DNA from: an uncultured Propionivibrio sp.
GTDB taxonomy: Bacteria > Pseudomonadota > Gammaproteobacteria > Burkholderiales > Rhodocyclaceae
Length of the DNA: 23,579 bases
Assembly: GCA_938040985.1 (NCBI GenBank)
Contig: CALHZD010000018.1
Span: 1 to 23,579, forward strand
Direction: 5' to 3'
Shown: piece after piece, positions 23,418 through 23,579 of the stretch
How positions within the stretch are numbered: the first letter of the stretch is position 1
Layout of the letters: every line of letters starts with the position of its first letter
Notes under the pieces: model-generated
Database searches by the model: none
What the model was told of the DNA's origin: nothing
The model's input: only the letters and a program-made list of their open reading frames with translations
Program-made: the position numbers and the translations under genes

Positions 23418-23579
23418 TCAGGCCATTTGCGCATTGGCAAAATGCGCCAGCCCGTCGAGAATGAGATTTTCCTCCAGGACATGGGGAATACTCAAGTACG
23501 GCGCAATCACCGCCGCCGCGCCGCAAATGCTGCTGCCCGCGCCCATCAGCAGCACCGTCTGCCGCTCCATCTTCAGCCA
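23418..23579 (-). CDS. Partial chimeric ORF: YeiH-like segment joined to CoaX-like C-terminus
   Basis: The frame is open from the right edge to TGA at 23418, 53 residues. The first half, ERQTVLLMGAGSSICGAAAV, matches the conserved motif of the YeiH putative sulfate exporter family (GAGSSICGAAAV). The second half, APYLSIPHVLEENLILDGL, looks like the C-terminus of type III pantothenate kinase (CoaX), which ends ENLxLxGL. YeiH should continue as a long membrane protein, and CoaX should have a different sequence before the join. The ORF is therefore a fusion remnant, a recombination product or an assembly error. Both parental assignments come from memory of the families. Confidence 0.5.
   Translation of the reverse strand, partial: WLKMERQTVLLMGAGSSICGAAAVIAPYLSIPHVLEENLILDGLAHFANAQMA

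Overview
The window looks like chromosomal DNA of a GC-rich betaproteobacterium. Rhodocyclales is the best guess from the combination of metX-metW, a SMUG1-type uracil-DNA glycosylase, and the polyamine/SPFH/DUF4178/DUF350 cluster. This placement is inferred from family knowledge and was not computed.

Left part (1-6573, minus strand): the 5' half of a type I-C CRISPR-Cas operon, transcribed right to left: cas3, then a foreign-looking AT-rich two-gene cassette, then cas5c and cas8c, which runs off the left edge. cas7, cas4, cas1, cas2 and the array would lie beyond position 1. Cas8c carries a strong internal ribosome binding site and ATG for the small subunit Cas11c. The cassette encodes a small multi-pass membrane protein and a ComEC-like metallo-beta-lactamase-fold protein. 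The second is split by one in-frame TAA. Between the cassette and cas5c sit a solitary I-C-like CRISPR repeat, two further hairpins, a Neisseria-type DNA uptake sequence and a Haemophilus-type uptake sequence.

Centre (6574-11033, plus strand): a consensus sigma70-type promoter, a SAM-II (SAM-alpha) riboswitch and an intrinsic terminator precede metX-metW. ampG and a SMUG1-like glycosylase follow in the same tightly packed run.

Convergent intergenic region (11034-12572): about 1.5 kb with no credible gene. It holds two arrays of degenerate palindromic units with a period of about 39-40 bp, several perfect inverted repeats, and an imperfect ~275-bp direct duplication. Each duplicate ends in a ~104-112 bp element with terminal inverted repeats whose core closely resembles the Correia/NEMIS element of Neisseria.

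Right part (12573-23579, all minus strand): reading with transcription there is a chimeric partial ORF at the right edge (YeiH-like, then CoaX-like), DUF350, an SPFH protein with a SHOCT-like tail, a double-DUF4178 zinc-ribbon membrane protein, a 47-residue membrane peptide gene, a membrane-anchored spermidine-synthase-like enzyme, a Tat/lipobox flavin oxidoreductase, AdoMet decarboxylase (speD), TrpB2, a SPOR-domain protein and coaE. SAM links the halves: metX-metW supply methionine under SAM control, and the speD/aminopropyltransferase pair would consume SAM to make polyamines or aminopropyl-modified products.
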